Shown here in pieces: positions 19,324 to 31,218 of a stretch of 64,000 bases of DNA. The stretch's first letter is position 1, and each line of letters begins with the position of its first letter. The DNA is taken from assembly GCA_017882455.1 (NCBI GenBank), contig JADGPL010000002.1:1-64000 (forward strand). Direction: 5' to 3'. Position numbers and translations under genes: made by a program. Source of the DNA: Solirubrobacteraceae bacterium. Lineage in GTDB: Bacteria; Actinomycetota; Thermoleophilia; Solirubrobacterales; Solirubrobacteraceae. A model generated the notes under the pieces. That model made no database searches. It saw nothing but the letters and a program-made list of their open reading frames with translations, and had not been told where the DNA came from.

Positions 19324-19409
19324 CGTGGACCAAGCGGAGCGCGGACGCAGAGAGCGTGGCGTGCTTTGCACGCGAGCGACCGAGGACAAAGCTCCGCGCC
19401 GCATCCACG
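19324..19409 (-). ncRNA. structured 3' element (copy A) directly downstream of recA
   Basis: nested stems CGTGGA/TCCACG, GCGGAGC/GCTCCGC, GCGTGC-TTT-GCACGC; gapless ~72% match of 67-nt core to copy B. Confidence 0.6.
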
Positions 19410-19414
19410 GTTCC

Positions 19415-20509
<1,095 letters not shown>

Positions 20510-20565
20510 CGTCTTACTCCTCCGGTTCGCAGTTGGAGAGAGGAAGGTAGAGCCCGCTTCGGACG

Positions 20566-20577
20566 GAACAGTTGTTC
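20566..20577. promoter_or_regulatory. LexA/SOS box GAACAGTTGTTC upstream of recA
   Basis: exact match to the Gram-positive LexA consensus GAACNNNNGTTC, 57 nt upstream of the recA start. Confidence 0.85.
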
Positions 20578-20690
20578 GTATTGCGCGACCTTCGTCCACG
20601 GAGTCCCGGTGCGCTCGCCCCCGTGGACGCCCGCGACGATGACTCACATGCAGCCCTCCCCTCGATCCACACCCGGAGATCCAGTTGTCG

Positions 20691-21227
20691 ATGAGCCACT
20701 CCACCCGTCCCGTCCTGCGCTTCGCGCTCGCGTTGGCGGCGCTTGGGCTCCTCTCGGCGCTGCTGCTGCTCCCGTCGCCGATCCCGGCGCAGGCCAAGAG
20801 CTCGAACTGCTCCTCGGGCTCCCACGCCGGCCATGCCGGCAGCGCGTGCCCCAAGCCGACCCATGGGGGCGCCACCCACAGCCGCACGGGCAAGCGCCAC
20901 CATCACGCCAAGCACCCGGCACACAAGCCGAAGCACGCCAGCAAGCCGCCGGCCTCGGCACTGTGCGAAGACGGCAGCAGGGCGCTCGCCGTGGCCGGCT
21001 CGTTCGTCTGCGCAGACGGCTCCGAACCGGCCTGCGAAGACGGCGCCACCCCCCTGATCCATGGCGCGGCGCTCCTCTGCCCGGCGGCCGCCGAAGAGAG
21101 CTCGAGCTCCGGCGCACAGGAATGCGAAGCCGAAGGCGGCTGCGGCCTCGACTTCGAAGGCCCCTCCGGCGAAGAAGCGCCCTGCACGAGCTGCCAAGCG
21201 CCCGCGAGCGCCGTACCAGAAGGCTGA
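20691..21227 (+). CDS. secreted His/Cys-rich protein, hypothetical
   Basis: signal peptide-like N-term ...[27 protein letters not shown]; repeated C-E/A-D-G motifs. Confidence 0.6.
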   Translation: MSHSTRPVLRFALALAALGLLSALLLLPSPIPAQAKSSNCSSGSHAGHAGSACPKPTHGGATHSRTGKRHHHAKHPAHKPKHASKPPASALCEDGSRALAVAGSFVCADGSEPACEDGATPLIHGAALLCPAAAEESSSSGAQECEAEGGCGLDFEGPSGEEAPCTSCQAPASAVPEG

Positions 21228-21242
21228 GCACCCCGCCGCCCC

Positions 21243-21854
21243 TCAGTCTCCCGGTGCGAGATCGCAGCTCGCCACGGTCTCATAGCTGGCCCCCGCGGGC
21301 GCGAGCCAGGAGCGGTAGAGGGCGAGCCTCTGCGGCCTGAAGCGCAGCCGCGGCGTGGGCGGCAGCGGCTGATCCGCAGCCGGCCAGCGTGTCTCGGCGC
21401 GCATCCGCGCCACGGTCACGTGCGCGCGGAAGCCGCGCCGCTCGGCGGGCTCCCACCCGCTCGCCTCGGAGAGGATGCGGACGGTTTGCGCCTGCAGGCG
21501 TGCGAGCGCGCCGCTGGGATCGCGGATCTCGACGGCGAGCGCGCGCGGGCGGCGCGGCGGCAGCAGCAGCGGAGCCCCCACCGACAGCTCACCCACAGGC
21601 GCGGCGCACTCCGCCAGCGCGGCCGCGAGACCCTCGATCTCGCCCACCGGGCGGGCGCCCAGGAAGCACACGGTCAGATGCAGCGAGTCGGCTTCCAGCG
21701 GGCGGATCCCCGAGTGCGAGGAGTCATCCCGACGACCACCGCGCGCCGATCGCACGACGCCGGCCACGAGACGGGCCCAGGAGGCAAGCTCCGCGCACAC
21801 CTGGAGCGGCGGATCGACCGCCACGAACAACCGCGCTGTGGCACCGTGTGGCAC
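21243..21854 (-). CDS. thpR: RNA 2',3'-cyclic phosphodiesterase
   Basis: RLFVAVDPP, HLTVCFLG and HVTVARMR (two HxT motifs). Confidence 0.92.
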   Translation of the reverse strand: MPHGATARLFVAVDPPLQVCAELASWARLVAGVVRSARGGRRDDSSHSGIRPLEADSLHLTVCFLGARPVGEIEGLAAALAECAAPVGELSVGAPLLLPPRRPRALAVEIRDPSGALARLQAQTVRILSEASGWEPAERRGFRAHVTVARMRAETRWPAADQPLPPTPRLRFRPQRLALYRSWLAPAGASYETVASCDLAPGD

Positions 21855-21860
21855 AGCCGC

Positions 21861-23147
21861 TCATGCGTCGGCGAGCGCGCGGCGCACGAGGTGCATGGCG
21901 ACGGTCGTCGAGCGATCGCGCACGTCGGCGCGTCCGCCCGGCAGGTTGACCGAGCGCGTGATCGGCTCCTGCTCCTCCAGCACGACGCTGATCCAGACCA
22001 GGCCCACGGGCTTCTCCTCGCTGCCGCCGCCCGGCCCCGCCACACCCGTGATCCCGACGCCGACGTCTGCGCCCGCGCGCGCGCGGGCGCCACGGGCGAG
22101 CGCCTCGGCCACCTGCGAGGAGACCGCACCGTGGGTCTCGATCAGCTCGAGGGACACGTCGGCCAGCGCGACCTTGACCTCGTTGGCGTAGGCGACGATC
22201 GCGCCCCTGACGTAGTCGGATGAGCCGGGGAGCTCCGTCAGCCGGGCGGCCAGCAGCCCCCCGGTACACGACTCGGCGGTCGCGATCGTCCAGCTGCGTT
22301 CACGCAGGAGCGCGGCCACCTGCTGATCGACTGTGCTCCCGTCCTCGGAGAAGAGCGTGTCGGCGTGGCGGGACTCGACCACCGCCGCAAAGGCCGCATA
22401 CACCTCGGCCGCGTCGGGCTCGTAGCGCGCCACGATCTCGACCTCGCCCCGTTTCAGGCAGGTCGTGACCTCGATCCGACCGAGCTCCACGCCCTCGCGT
22501 TCGGCCACGCGCAGCGTCTCGGCGATCTCGGACTCGGGGATGCCGAACAGGCGCATCGTGCGTTGCTCATAGACGGTCGCGTCACGCAGTGCCGCGCGCA
22601 GTGCGTCCGTCTGGGCGGCCGTCTGCCACATCGGCTGCAGCTCGCGCGGTGGCCCGGGCAGGACGACGATCGTGGGGCCACGGCGCGACTGCGGCGGCCC
22701 CACGACCAGGCCGGGGGCGGTGCCGACGGGCTCGAGCACGGTTGCGCCGCGGGGAACCGTGGCCTGCTTGCGGTTGGCCCGCGCGATCGCCTCGGGGTCG
22801 ATGTTGGGCCAGCGTTTCATCAATGGCGCCACGATCGCGGCGATCCGCCCGGATAGCGCCTCGTCGAGCTCCATCGGACGTTCCTGGAAGCCCCCGACCA
22901 CCTCCGCGGTCAGGTCGTCGGCGGTGGGGCCGAGACCGCCGCTCGTCACGACCACGTCCAAGCCCTGCTCGGCCATGAACGCCAGCGCGGCGCGCATGTC
23001 CTCGGGACGGTCGCCCACAATCGCCGTGTAGGCGAGATCGACGCCCAGCTCGCGGAGCCGTTCGGCCAGCCACGGACCGTTGCGGTCGCTGACCCTGCCG
23101 GTCAGCACCTCGGTGCCGGTGACGACGATGCCTGCGCGGGTGCTCAC
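21861..23147 (-). CDS. cinA: CinA family competence/damage-inducible protein
   Basis: [45 protein letters not shown]. Confidence 0.95.
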   Translation of the reverse strand: MSTRAGIVVTGTEVLTGRVSDRNGPWLAERLRELGVDLAYTAIVGDRPEDMRAALAFMAEQGLDVVVTSGGLGPTADDLTAEVVGGFQERPMELDEALSGRIAAIVAPLMKRWPNIDPEAIARANRKQATVPRGATVLEPVGTAPGLVVGPPQSRRGPTIVVLPGPPRELQPMWQTAAQTDALRAALRDATVYEQRTMRLFGIPESEIAETLRVAEREGVELGRIEVTTCLKRGEVEIVARYEPDAAEVYAAFAAVVESRHADTLFSEDGSTVDQQVAALLRERSWTIATAESCTGGLLAARLTELPGSSDYVRGAIVAYANEVKVALADVSLELIETHGAVSSQVAEALARGARARAGADVGVGITGVAGPGGGSEEKPVGLVWISVVLEEQEPITRSVNLPGGRADVRDRSTTVAMHLVRRALADA

Positions 23148-23154
23148 GGCCGGC

Positions 23155-23937
23155 TCACTTGCAGGTCGGCAGCTGGGCGGCGGCGAGCGGCTGGCGGCCG
23201 TGCGCCTTGGTGATCGAGTAGCCGATCGCCTGGCTCGAGGGCGCCACGGTACGGGGCGTGCCGTCGATGAACATCGTCACGGAGCTGTTGCCGAGCGTGA
23301 TCTCGAAGCGCCTTGCGTGGTACGTGGGCGTGCTTTCACCGGCCGGCAGGTCGGTGCCCGGGATCAGCTTGCGTCCGTTGTCGCCGATCAGGCACACGTA
23401 CACGAGCGCGCTGGGCTTCAGCGACAGGGCGACGAGCGAGGACGAGGAGGAGCTCGTGCGCGGCTTGGTGGCGCCCGGATGCCGTTTGACTGTGTGCTTG
23501 GGCTTGCTGGTACCGGCAGCGGTGCTCGTCGTGTGGTTGGACGAGGAGCCTCCGCCGCTGACGAGCGCGATCACCAGCGCGACGATGATCAGGCCGATCA
23601 CGCCCACCGCCACCATGTACCCACGCGACGGGCCACTCGGCTTCGTGCGCCTGCGCTGGCGCTGGGGCGTGGAGACGATCGGCTCGAGCATCGCGTCGCT
23701 GGGACGCTCGTGGTGCAGGCGGTACTCCTCGACCATGGACTTGCCGTCGAGCCCGAGCGCCTCCGCATAGGTGCGCAGGAAGCTCTTGACGAAGGTCGGC
23801 CCGGGGAGCAGCCCCCACTCTTCGTTCTCCAGCGCGCGCAGGTACTTCGCACGGATCTTCGTCGTCGCCTCGATCTCCGAGACGTCTATGCGCGCGCGCA
23901 TACGCGCCTCGCGTAGCGTTGCTCCGATCTCGGGCAT
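23155..23937 (-). CDS. RodZ-like HTH/TM protein
   Basis: [46 protein letters not shown], periplasmic domain. Confidence 0.85.
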   Translation of the reverse strand: MPEIGATLREARMRARIDVSEIEATTKIRAKYLRALENEEWGLLPGPTFVKSFLRTYAEALGLDGKSMVEEYRLHHERPSDAMLEPIVSTPQRQRRRTKPSGPSRGYMVAVGVIGLIIVALVIALVSGGGSSSNHTTSTAAGTSKPKHTVKRHPGATKPRTSSSSSSLVALSLKPSALVYVCLIGDNGRKLIPGTDLPAGESTPTYHARRFEITLGNSSVTMFIDGTPRTVAPSSQAIGYSITKAHGRQPLAAAQLPTCK

Positions 23938-23949
23938 CTGTGCCAGAGG

Positions 23950-26487
23950 CTAGTCGCTGATGGTCGAAGCGGACTTGGCGGGTGATTCCAGGGCCGCCAG
24001 CACCCTCGGGAGGTCAGCCTCGGTGACCAGCACCTGCCTCGGCTTGGACCCCTCGTAGCCCGAGATCACCCCTCTGCGCTCGAGCATGTCGATCATCCGG
24101 CCGGCCCGTGTGTAGCCGAGTCGCAGGCGGCGCTGGAGCATCGAGGTGGAGGCGGTCTGCATTTCGGCGACCAGGCGGATCGCGTCCGTCAGCAGCGGAT
24201 CCTCGTCCGGATCGAACTCGTCGGGGCCGCTCTCCGGCGTCTCGGGCTCGACCTGCTCGAGCAGCTCCTCGCGCAGCTCGGGCTCGCCCTGGCGACGCCA
24301 CAGATCGGTCAGCTTGGCGATCTGGGCCTCGTCGATGTAGGCGCCCTGGATGCGCTGCAGGCGCGAGCTGCCGACCGGGCTGAAGAGCATGTCGCCCTGG
24401 CCGAGCAGCGACTCGGCGCCGTTGTGGTCGAGGATCACGCGCGAGTCCGTCTGGGATGAGACCGCAAAGGCGATCCGTGAGGGGACGTTGGCCTTGATCA
24501 TGCCGGTGATCACGTCCACGCGCGGGCTCTGGGTGGCTAGCACGAGGTGGATGCCGACCGCCCTGGCCTTCTGGGCGAGGCGGATGATCGAGTCCTCCAC
24601 GTCGGCCGGGGCGACCATCATCAGGTCGGCGAGCTCGTCGATCACGCAGAGGATGTAGGGCAATGGCGCTTCGCCGCGCTTGGCGCGGGATTTGTTGAGC
24701 TCGATCAGGCTGCGGGTGCGCGCGAGCGACATGATCCCGTAGCGCTGCTCCATCTCCTTGACGAGGTTCTGCAGCGCGTTGGCGGCCATCCGTGGGCTCG
24801 TGATGACGGGTGTGAGCAGGTGCGGGATCGACTCATAGTGGTTGAGCTCCACCTGCTTGGGGTCCACGAGCACGAGCCTCACGTCGTGCGGGGTGGCTCG
24901 CAGCAGGACGCTCGCGAGCATCGCGTTGATCGCACCGGACTTGCCGGCGCCGGTGGTGCCGGCCACGAGCAGGTGGGGCATCTTGGCGAGATCGGCGCCG
25001 ATCGCCTTGCCGGCGACGTCCTTGCCGAGCCAGACCGTCAGCGGCGACCAGTCCTTGGGCGGCTCCTGGAAGACGTCGCCGAGGCGGACCATGCGCCGGT
25101 GGGCGTTCGGCACCTCCACTCCGACCGCCTGCTTGCCGGGTATCGGCGCGAGGATGCGAATGTCGGTGGCCGCGAGCGCGTAGGCGAGATCGTCCTTGAG
25201 CTGGGCCACCTTGCCGACCTTGATCCCGGGCGCCAGCCGCAGCTCATAGCGGGTGATGTGCGGGCCGGCGACAGTGCCGATGACCTTCGCCTGCACGCCG
25301 AAGTGCCCGAGGGCCTCGACCAGGCTCGTTGCCGTGCGCTCCTGCCCGGCGGTGTCGGGGCGCGTCTGCTCGGTGGTCGAGCGCGTCAGCAGCTTGGACG
25401 CGTCCGGACGCTCCCAGACGAAGTCCGGGTCGTCGGTGACCGCACCGCGCAGCCTGCCCTGGGGCGTGAGGTCGGCCGGATCGGCGTGGGCCACGCCGGC
25501 GATCTGCTCCTCTTCCTCCTCGCCGGCCTCCTCACCCGCGCCGGAATCGCCCTCGGCGCTCGGCTCTGCGGCGTCGTGGTCCTCGGCACCCCAGGCGGGT
25601 CGCGCCTCGGGTGTCTCCTCGGCTGCCTCCTCGGCCTCGGCATCGCGCCAGTCGTGTGCGGGCGCCTCCACGTGGGTGGCGCGGACGATCAGCTCGCTGT
25701 CGGGCTCGGGTGGACGCAGCGGGAAGGAGCCCTCGTCCTCGGGAATGCGGGGCGCCGCGGGCATGCTCTCCGGACGCTGGCCGAGGCTGCGCATCATCTT
25801 GGTGGTGTCAATCAGGCCGGTGCCGGTGGCGCGCAGGACGCCCGCAAGCGAGGCGCCGGTCACGAGGATCACGCCGGTGATCAGCAGGAAGACCACGAGG
25901 ATGTTCACCCCCACGCTCTGGATCAGGCGGTGGGCGAGCTCGTACAGCGCCTGGCCCACCACGCCGCCGTGGCTCTGCAGGTGCGAGGAGAGCCACGCGT
26001 GGGTGTCGCGCCCGGGGCTCGAGCTGAGGCCGAGCGTGCCGGCCGCGAGCGCCAGCGTGACCGAGGCGAACAGGCAGATCGATCCGGTGCGCAGCGGCCG
26101 CACGGCCGGGAGCACGAGGCGCAGCAGCAGCACCCCACCTCCGATCACGAGCGCGACAGGCGCGAGCACGCGCGCGCGTCCGAGCGTCCATCCGAGCGCA
26201 AGCGCAACGCCATGGCCGGCGCGGCCGCCGTTCCAGCCGCCGTAGAGGACGAAGCCCATGAAGATTCCGACCGCCACGAGCGCAAGGCCGAGGACGTCGC
26301 GCTGGCGCTGGTCGAGGACGGGCAGCCTGAAGGGCACTGGCAGACCCGGCGCACCAGCGGAGAAGATCGATCCGGATCCGCGTCCGCGGCGCTTGGCGTT
26401 GCGGCGCGCGCGCGCGCGCGACGCGGGCTTGCGGGCGGCGGGTTTCCGGGCAGGGGCGCGTTTGCGCGTGGCAGCCATCCCGCGCAA
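23950..26487 (-). CDS. ftsK: DNA translocase FtsK
   Basis: TM N-term; LVAGTTGAGKSGAINAML Walker A; C-terminal gamma domain (STSMLQRRLRLGYTRAGRMID). Confidence 0.96.
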   Translation of the reverse strand: MRGMAATRKRAPARKPAARKPASRARARRNAKRRGRGSGSIFSAGAPGLPVPFRLPVLDQRQRDVLGLALVAVGIFMGFVLYGGWNGGRAGHGVALALGWTLGRARVLAPVALVIGGGVLLLRLVLPAVRPLRTGSICLFASVTLALAAGTLGLSSSPGRDTHAWLSSHLQSHGGVVGQALYELAHRLIQSVGVNILVVFLLITGVILVTGASLAGVLRATGTGLIDTTKMMRSLGQRPESMPAAPRIPEDEGSFPLRPPEPDSELIVRATHVEAPAHDWRDAEAEEAAEETPEARPAWGAEDHDAAEPSAEGDSGAGEEAGEEEEEQIAGVAHADPADLTPQGRLRGAVTDDPDFVWERPDASKLLTRSTTEQTRPDTAGQERTATSLVEALGHFGVQAKVIGTVAGPHITRYELRLAPGIKVGKVAQLKDDLAYALAATDIRILAPIPGKQAVGVEVPNAHRRMVRLGDVFQEPPKDWSPLTVWLGKDVAGKAIGADLAKMPHLLVAGTTGAGKSGAINAMLASVLLRATPHDVRLVLVDPKQVELNHYESIPHLLTPVITSPRMAANALQNLVKEMEQRYGIMSLARTRSLIELNKSRAKRGEAPLPYILCVIDELADLMMVAPADVEDSIIRLAQKARAVGIHLVLATQSPRVDVITGMIKANVPSRIAFAVSSQTDSRVILDHNGAESLLGQGDMLFSPVGSSRLQRIQGAYIDEAQIAKLTDLWRRQGEPELREELLEQVEPETPESGPDEFDPDEDPLLTDAIRLVAEMQTASTSMLQRRLRLGYTRAGRMIDMLERRGVISGYEGSKPRQVLVTEADLPRVLAALESPAKSASTISD

Positions 26488-26560
26488 CTTCGACGCCGGG
26501 GCCCCGGAACCTGCCTGGGAGCCTTACCATCGCTTTACACCCGGCAGTTACATAAAGACC

Positions 26561-27247
26561 ATGAATGACTTCTCCCGCGCCCCGCGCGTCCTCGTGGTCG
26601 AGGACGACGAGGACATCGCCCAGGCCCTTCAGCGCTCACTGCGCATGGAGGGGTATGACGTGCGCACGGCCGCCGACGGTCAGGAGGCGCTCGAGCAGGG
26701 CCGCGGGTTCGCCCCGGATCTGGTGATCCTCGATCTCGGCCTACCCAAGCTCGACGGCGTCGAGGTCGCGCGGGCGTTGCGCGCGGATGACGACGTTCCG
26801 ATCCTGATCTTGACCGCGCGCGACGCGCTCGAGTCGCGCGTCGAGGGCCTGGACGCCGGCGCCGACGATTACCTGGTGAAGCCCTTCGAGCGCCAGGAGC
26901 TGCTGGCGCGGATGCGGGCACTGCTGCGCCGGCGCCCGCCGCGCGGCTCGGCCCCGCTGCGCGTGGGCGACCTGACGCTCAACGCCGACACCCACGAGGT
27001 GGCGCGCGGCGTGCGCGCGATCGAGCTCACCCAACGCGAGTTCGAGCTGCTCGAGTACCTGATGCGGAACGAGCGCATCGTGATCTCGCGCCAGCGTCTG
27101 CTCGACGAGGTCTGGGGCTATGACCCGTTCTCGACGACCAACACGATCGAGGTGTTCGTCTCCAACCTGCGCCGCAAGCTGGAGGCCGACGGCGACGAGC
27201 GGCTGCTGCACACGATCCGGGGAGCCGGCTACGTCCTTCGCGCGTAG
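26561..27247 (+). CDS. OmpR-family response regulator
   Basis: VLVVEDDEDIA, LDLGLPKLDG, LTARDALESRVEGLDAGADDYLVKPF, winged-helix C-term. Confidence 0.96.
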   Translation: MNDFSRAPRVLVVEDDEDIAQALQRSLRMEGYDVRTAADGQEALEQGRGFAPDLVILDLGLPKLDGVEVARALRADDDVPILILTARDALESRVEGLDAGADDYLVKPFERQELLARMRALLRRRPPRGSAPLRVGDLTLNADTHEVARGVRAIELTQREFELLEYLMRNERIVISRQRLLDEVWGYDPFSTTNTIEVFVSNLRRKLEADGDERLLHTIRGAGYVLRA

Positions 27248-27269
27248 CCTGACCGAGCCCCTCCAGCGC

Positions 27270-28709
27270 ATGAGCGCGCGGCTGTCGGCGAGCTTCGACA
27301 GGCTTCCGATCCGCGTGCGCCTGGCGAGCGTCTCGGCCCTTTTGACGTTTGTGATCCTGTGCGCCTTCGCCGTCGCGATCGGCTCGCTGACGGTGCACCG
27401 CATCCGCAACGACTTCAACCGCCAGGTGCAGGACACCGCGATCCAGCTGCCCTCCGAGCTGCACATCACCTGGGTTCCCTTCACGATCGAACCGCAGCTG
27501 AGCGACTTCGCCTCCGACGGGAACCACGCGGTCATCAAGATCCTGACGCTCGGCGGCAGGATCGTGGCGCAGTCGCCCGCTGGCACTCCCCCGCTCGGCG
27601 CACCGCAGCTGAGCGCGCACACGATCCATGGCTACCGGGTGGTCAGCCGCCCGGTGGTGGTCTTCGAGGACGGCTCGCGCGAGGGCGAGCTGATCATCCA
27701 GTACGGGCGCCGGGTCTCCGACACCGAGGCGACGGTCAAGCGCGTGGAGCTCTTGCTGCTGCTGGGCGTGCTCATCGGCACGGGCTTCGCGCTGCTGGCC
27801 GGAATGGCGATCGCGCGGCGCGCGATGAGACCGATCGCCCAGCTCACCTCGACCGCAGCCGAGATCGCCCGCACCCGCGACCCCTCGCGACGGGTGCCCC
27901 AGTCCGAGGCCGACGACGAGGTCTCAGAGCTCGCGCGCACGCTGGAGGGAATGCTGCGCGAGCTCGACGCCGCGCGTAGCGAGACCGAGTCGATGCTGGC
28001 CCGCCAGCGCCGGTTCGTGGCCGATGCCTCGCACGAGCTGCGCACGCCGCTGACGAGCGTGCTCGCCAACCTCGAGCTGCTCGCCGAGTCCCTGCATGGC
28101 GACCAGGGCGAGGCGGCGCGCTCGGCGCTGCGCTCATCCCAGCGCATGCGCCGCCTGGTGGCCGACCTGCTGCTGCTGGCGCGCACCGACGCCGCCCGCG
28201 TGGTCGCGCGCGAGCCGTGCGACCTGGCCAAGATCGTGGTCGAGGCGGCGGGCGAGCTCGGGCCGGTGAGTGGCGCCCACGAGATCTCGCTGGACGTCCA
28301 GCCTGCGATCGTGGAGGGCGCGCGCGATGAGCTGCACCGTCTCGTGATCAACCTGATCGAGAACGCCCTGCGCCACACCCCACCGGGCACCGAGATCCGC
28401 ATCTCCACGACGACGAGCCCCGACGGACAGGTGCAGCTGGTGGTCGAGGACGACGGCCCCGGGGTTCCGCAGGAGCTCCAGTCGACGCTGTTCGAGCGCT
28501 TCGTGCGCGGAGCGGGCGACCGCGGCGGCTCCTTCGGCCTGGGCCTGGCGATCGTGTACGCGGTCGCCGTCTCGCATGGCGGCGGCGTCACACTCGAGCC
28601 CCGCCCCGATCACAGCGGCGCCCGTTTCGTCGTGCGCCTGCCCGCCTACTCAGACCTCGACGACGACCGGCAGGACCATCGGCCGGCGCTTGAGACGGTC
28701 ATAGACTAG
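27270..28709 (+). CDS. sensor histidine kinase
   Basis: two TM, HAMP, FVADASHELRTPLTSVLANLE H-box, NLIENALRHTPPG N-box, GLGLAIV. Confidence 0.96.
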   Translation: MSARLSASFDRLPIRVRLASVSALLTFVILCAFAVAIGSLTVHRIRNDFNRQVQDTAIQLPSELHITWVPFTIEPQLSDFASDGNHAVIKILTLGGRIVAQSPAGTPPLGAPQLSAHTIHGYRVVSRPVVVFEDGSREGELIIQYGRRVSDTEATVKRVELLLLLGVLIGTGFALLAGMAIARRAMRPIAQLTSTAAEIARTRDPSRRVPQSEADDEVSELARTLEGMLRELDAARSETESMLARQRRFVADASHELRTPLTSVLANLELLAESLHGDQGEAARSALRSSQRMRRLVADLLLLARTDAARVVAREPCDLAKIVVEAAGELGPVSGAHEISLDVQPAIVEGARDELHRLVINLIENALRHTPPGTEIRISTTTSPDGQVQLVVEDDGPGVPQELQSTLFERFVRGAGDRGGSFGLGLAIVYAVAVSHGGGVTLEPRPDHSGARFVVRLPAYSDLDDDRQDHRPALETVID

Positions 28710-30317
28710 CTTCGCGAGATCGTCGTGCAGGACCTGTTGGAGCAGGTCCACCTCGCGGATCTCCTCACGCGCGGCCCGCCGCAGCGAGGTGTCGACGGTC
28801 GAGCGGATCTCCTCGAGCAGCTCGTCGGCCTCGTCGAGAAACGGCACTCCGCGGAAGATCACCTCGGGGTCTGCCACCTGGCTGCCGTCCTGCTCGGCGA
28901 TCGTGACCACGACGATGAAGATCCCGTCGGCCGAGAGCATGCGCCGGTCGCGCAGGGCGACGTCGGCCATGTCGCCGATCTCGACGCCGTCCACGAAGAT
29001 CATGCCCGACTCCTCGTGCTCGCCGAAGCCGGCGCCGCGTTCGGTGATGTCCAGCGGCAGCCCGTTCTCGCCCTGGAAGATGTCCTCGGGCGCCACCCCA
29101 ACCGCTTCGGCGAGCTGAGCATGCAGGCGCAGGCGCTTGAAGTCCCCGTGGAAGGGCATCACGTAGCGGGGCTTGACGAGGTTCAGCATCAGCTTGACCT
29201 CCTCGGCGTAGCCGTGGCCGGAAGCGTGCACCGGCGCCTCGCGCGGGGTGATCACGTCACATCCGATGTGGTAGAGCCGATCGATCGTCTCGTTGACGGC
29301 GCGCTCGTTGCCGGGGATCGGAGTCGCGGAGAAGACGACCGTGTCACCGCTCTTGAGCTGCACCTGGGGGTGGTCGCGGTAGGCCATCCGCCGCAGGGCC
29401 GAGAGCGGCTCGCCCTGGGAGCCGGTGGAGATGATCACGACGCGCTCGTCGGGGAAGTCGCCGATCTCCCGGGGCCCCACGAGCAGGCCGTCGGGGACCT
29501 CGATGTGTCCGAGGTTGCGTCCGATGCCGACGTTCTTGCGCATCGAGCGTCCCACCAGCGCAACCTTGCGCCCGAGTGCGTGGGCGGCGTCGACGACCTG
29601 CTGGACGCGATGGATGTTGGAGGCGAAGCTGGTGACGACGATCCGCCCCTCGCAGCGCGCGAAGACCTCCTCGAGGTGCGGGCCCACGACGGACTCCGAC
29701 GGGGAGAAGCCGGGACGGTCGACGTTGGTGGAGTCGCCGCACAGCAGCAGCACGCCTTCGCGCCCGAGCTCGGCCAAGCGCGAGACGTCCGCGGGCGGCC
29801 CGTCGACGGGCGTCTGGTCGAACTTGTAATCGCCGGTGATGAGCACCGTGCCGAGATCGGTGCCGAGGGCCACGGCGCTGGCGTCGGGGATCGAGTGGGT
29901 CATGTGCACCAGCTCGAGCGAGAAGGGACCGAGCTCGAGGGTTTCGCCGGGATCGATCTCGTTGAGCTCGACGTCGCGCAGCTTGTGCTCGTCGAGCTTG
30001 GAGCGTGCCATCGCGATCGTGAGCGCGCCGCCGTAGACGGGCGCGCCCAGGCGGTCGCCGAGGTCGCGCAGGACCCATGGCAGGGCGCCGAGGTGGTCCT
30101 CGTGGCCGTGCGTGATCACGATCGCCTCGATGTCCTCGGCGCGTTCGCGCAGATAGGAGAAGTCGGGTAGGACGAGGTCGATGCCGACCATCTCGGGAGT
30201 CGGGAAGCGCAGCCCGACGTCGACGACGACGATCCGTCCGTCCTGCTCGACGACGGTCATGTTCTTGCCGATCTCTCCCAGCCCTCCGAGGGGCAGGACG
30301 CGCAGGGACGAGCTCAC
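28650..30317 (-). CDS. rnj: ribonuclease J
   Basis: LPLGGLGEIGKNMTVVE; THGHEDHLGALPWVL; C-terminal RNase J domain. Confidence 0.96.
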   Translation of the reverse strand: MSSSLRVLPLGGLGEIGKNMTVVEQDGRIVVVDVGLRFPTPEMVGIDLVLPDFSYLRERAEDIEAIVITHGHEDHLGALPWVLRDLGDRLGAPVYGGALTIAMARSKLDEHKLRDVELNEIDPGETLELGPFSLELVHMTHSIPDASAVALGTDLGTVLITGDYKFDQTPVDGPPADVSRLAELGREGVLLLCGDSTNVDRPGFSPSESVVGPHLEEVFARCEGRIVVTSFASNIHRVQQVVDAAHALGRKVALVGRSMRKNVGIGRNLGHIEVPDGLLVGPREIGDFPDERVVIISTGSQGEPLSALRRMAYRDHPQVQLKSGDTVVFSATPIPGNERAVNETIDRLYHIGCDVITPREAPVHASGHGYAEEVKLMLNLVKPRYVMPFHGDFKRLRLHAQLAEAVGVAPEDIFQGENGLPLDITERGAGFGEHEESGMIFVDGVEIGDMADVALRDRRMLSADGIFIVVVTIAEQDGSQVADPEVIFRGVPFLDEADELLEEIRSTVDTSLRRAAREEIREVDLLQQVLHDDLAKLVYDRLKRRPMVLPVVVEV

Positions 30318-31189
30318 GCGGTGGCGCTCGCTGGCCGATCTTCGATCGGTAGGCCGTGGCGTTCGAGCATCGCGCGCACGGCAGCCGTCTCGTCCTCGGT
30401 GGCCGCGACGAGCGGCAGGCGCAGGCCGCCGACATCGTGGCCCAGCAGATTCAGGGCGGCCTTGGTGCACGTCGGGTTGGAGGTCAGGAAGAGCGTCTCG
30501 TAGACGTCGCGCAGCGAGGCGTCGATCTCGGCTCGCCGCTCGGGTTCCTCGACCATCTGGCGCATCTCGTTTCCAACGATGTGGCTGGCCACGGAGATCA
30601 CGCCGGCACCCCCCAGCTCCAGGGCGCGCAGGAAGGTCGCGTCGTCGCCCGCATAGAGATCGAGGCCATCGATCGGCTGGAGCTCCTGGGCGTTTGCCTG
30701 CTTGACCCCCGTCACACCCTCGATCTGGGCGAGCTCAGCGAGCAGGTCGGGGCCGATGTTGGTGCCGGTGCGGGCAGGGATGTTGTAGAGCAGGATCGGC
30801 TTGTCCGTGGCGGCCGCCACGGCTTCATAGTGGCGCTTGAGCCCCAGGCGGCTCGGCTTGTTGTAGTAGGGCGTCACCGACAGCATCGCGTCGGCTCCGA
30901 GCTCGCTCGCGCGTTCGGTCAGGTGAACGGCCTGGCGGGTGTCGTTGGTGCCGGTTCCGGCGATGATCGTCTTGCCCGCGGGGCGCTCGGCCACGGCCAG
31001 CTCGATCAGGCCGAGCTGCTCGGCCTCGGTGAGCGTCGAGGCCTCGCCGGTGGTGCCGGCCACGACGAACCCGTCCGAGCCGTTCTCGGCGAGGTGGCGC
31101 ATCAGCGCCACGAAGGACTCCTCGTTGACGGCCCCGCTCTCGTCGAAGGGCGTGACCATCGCCGTCAGGATCGTTCCGAGGGGGCTCAT
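30314..31189 (-). CDS. dapA: 4-hydroxy-tetrahydrodipicolinate synthase
   Basis: GTTGEASTLTEAEQ; YYNKPSRLGLKRHYEAVA; YNIPARTG. Confidence 0.96.
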   Translation of the reverse strand: MSPLGTILTAMVTPFDESGAVNEESFVALMRHLAENGSDGFVVAGTTGEASTLTEAEQLGLIELAVAERPAGKTIIAGTGTNDTRQAVHLTERASELGADAMLSVTPYYNKPSRLGLKRHYEAVAAATDKPILLYNIPARTGTNIGPDLLAELAQIEGVTGVKQANAQELQPIDGLDLYAGDDATFLRALELGGAGVISVASHIVGNEMRQMVEEPERRAEIDASLRDVYETLFLTSNPTCTKAALNLLGHDVGGLRLPLVAATEDETAAVRAMLERHGLPIEDRPASATA

Positions 31190-31218
31190 CGGCTGCAGTA
31201 TCTCACGCGCATGCCGAT

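Noticed and set aside
26401-26425. alternating CG tract in ftsK N-terminus
   Set aside because: Explained by Arg/Ala-rich coding in a basic linker; not a clean palindrome
24547-26568. 673-aa plus-strand ORF antisense to ftsK
   Set aside because: Antisense artefact of ftsK
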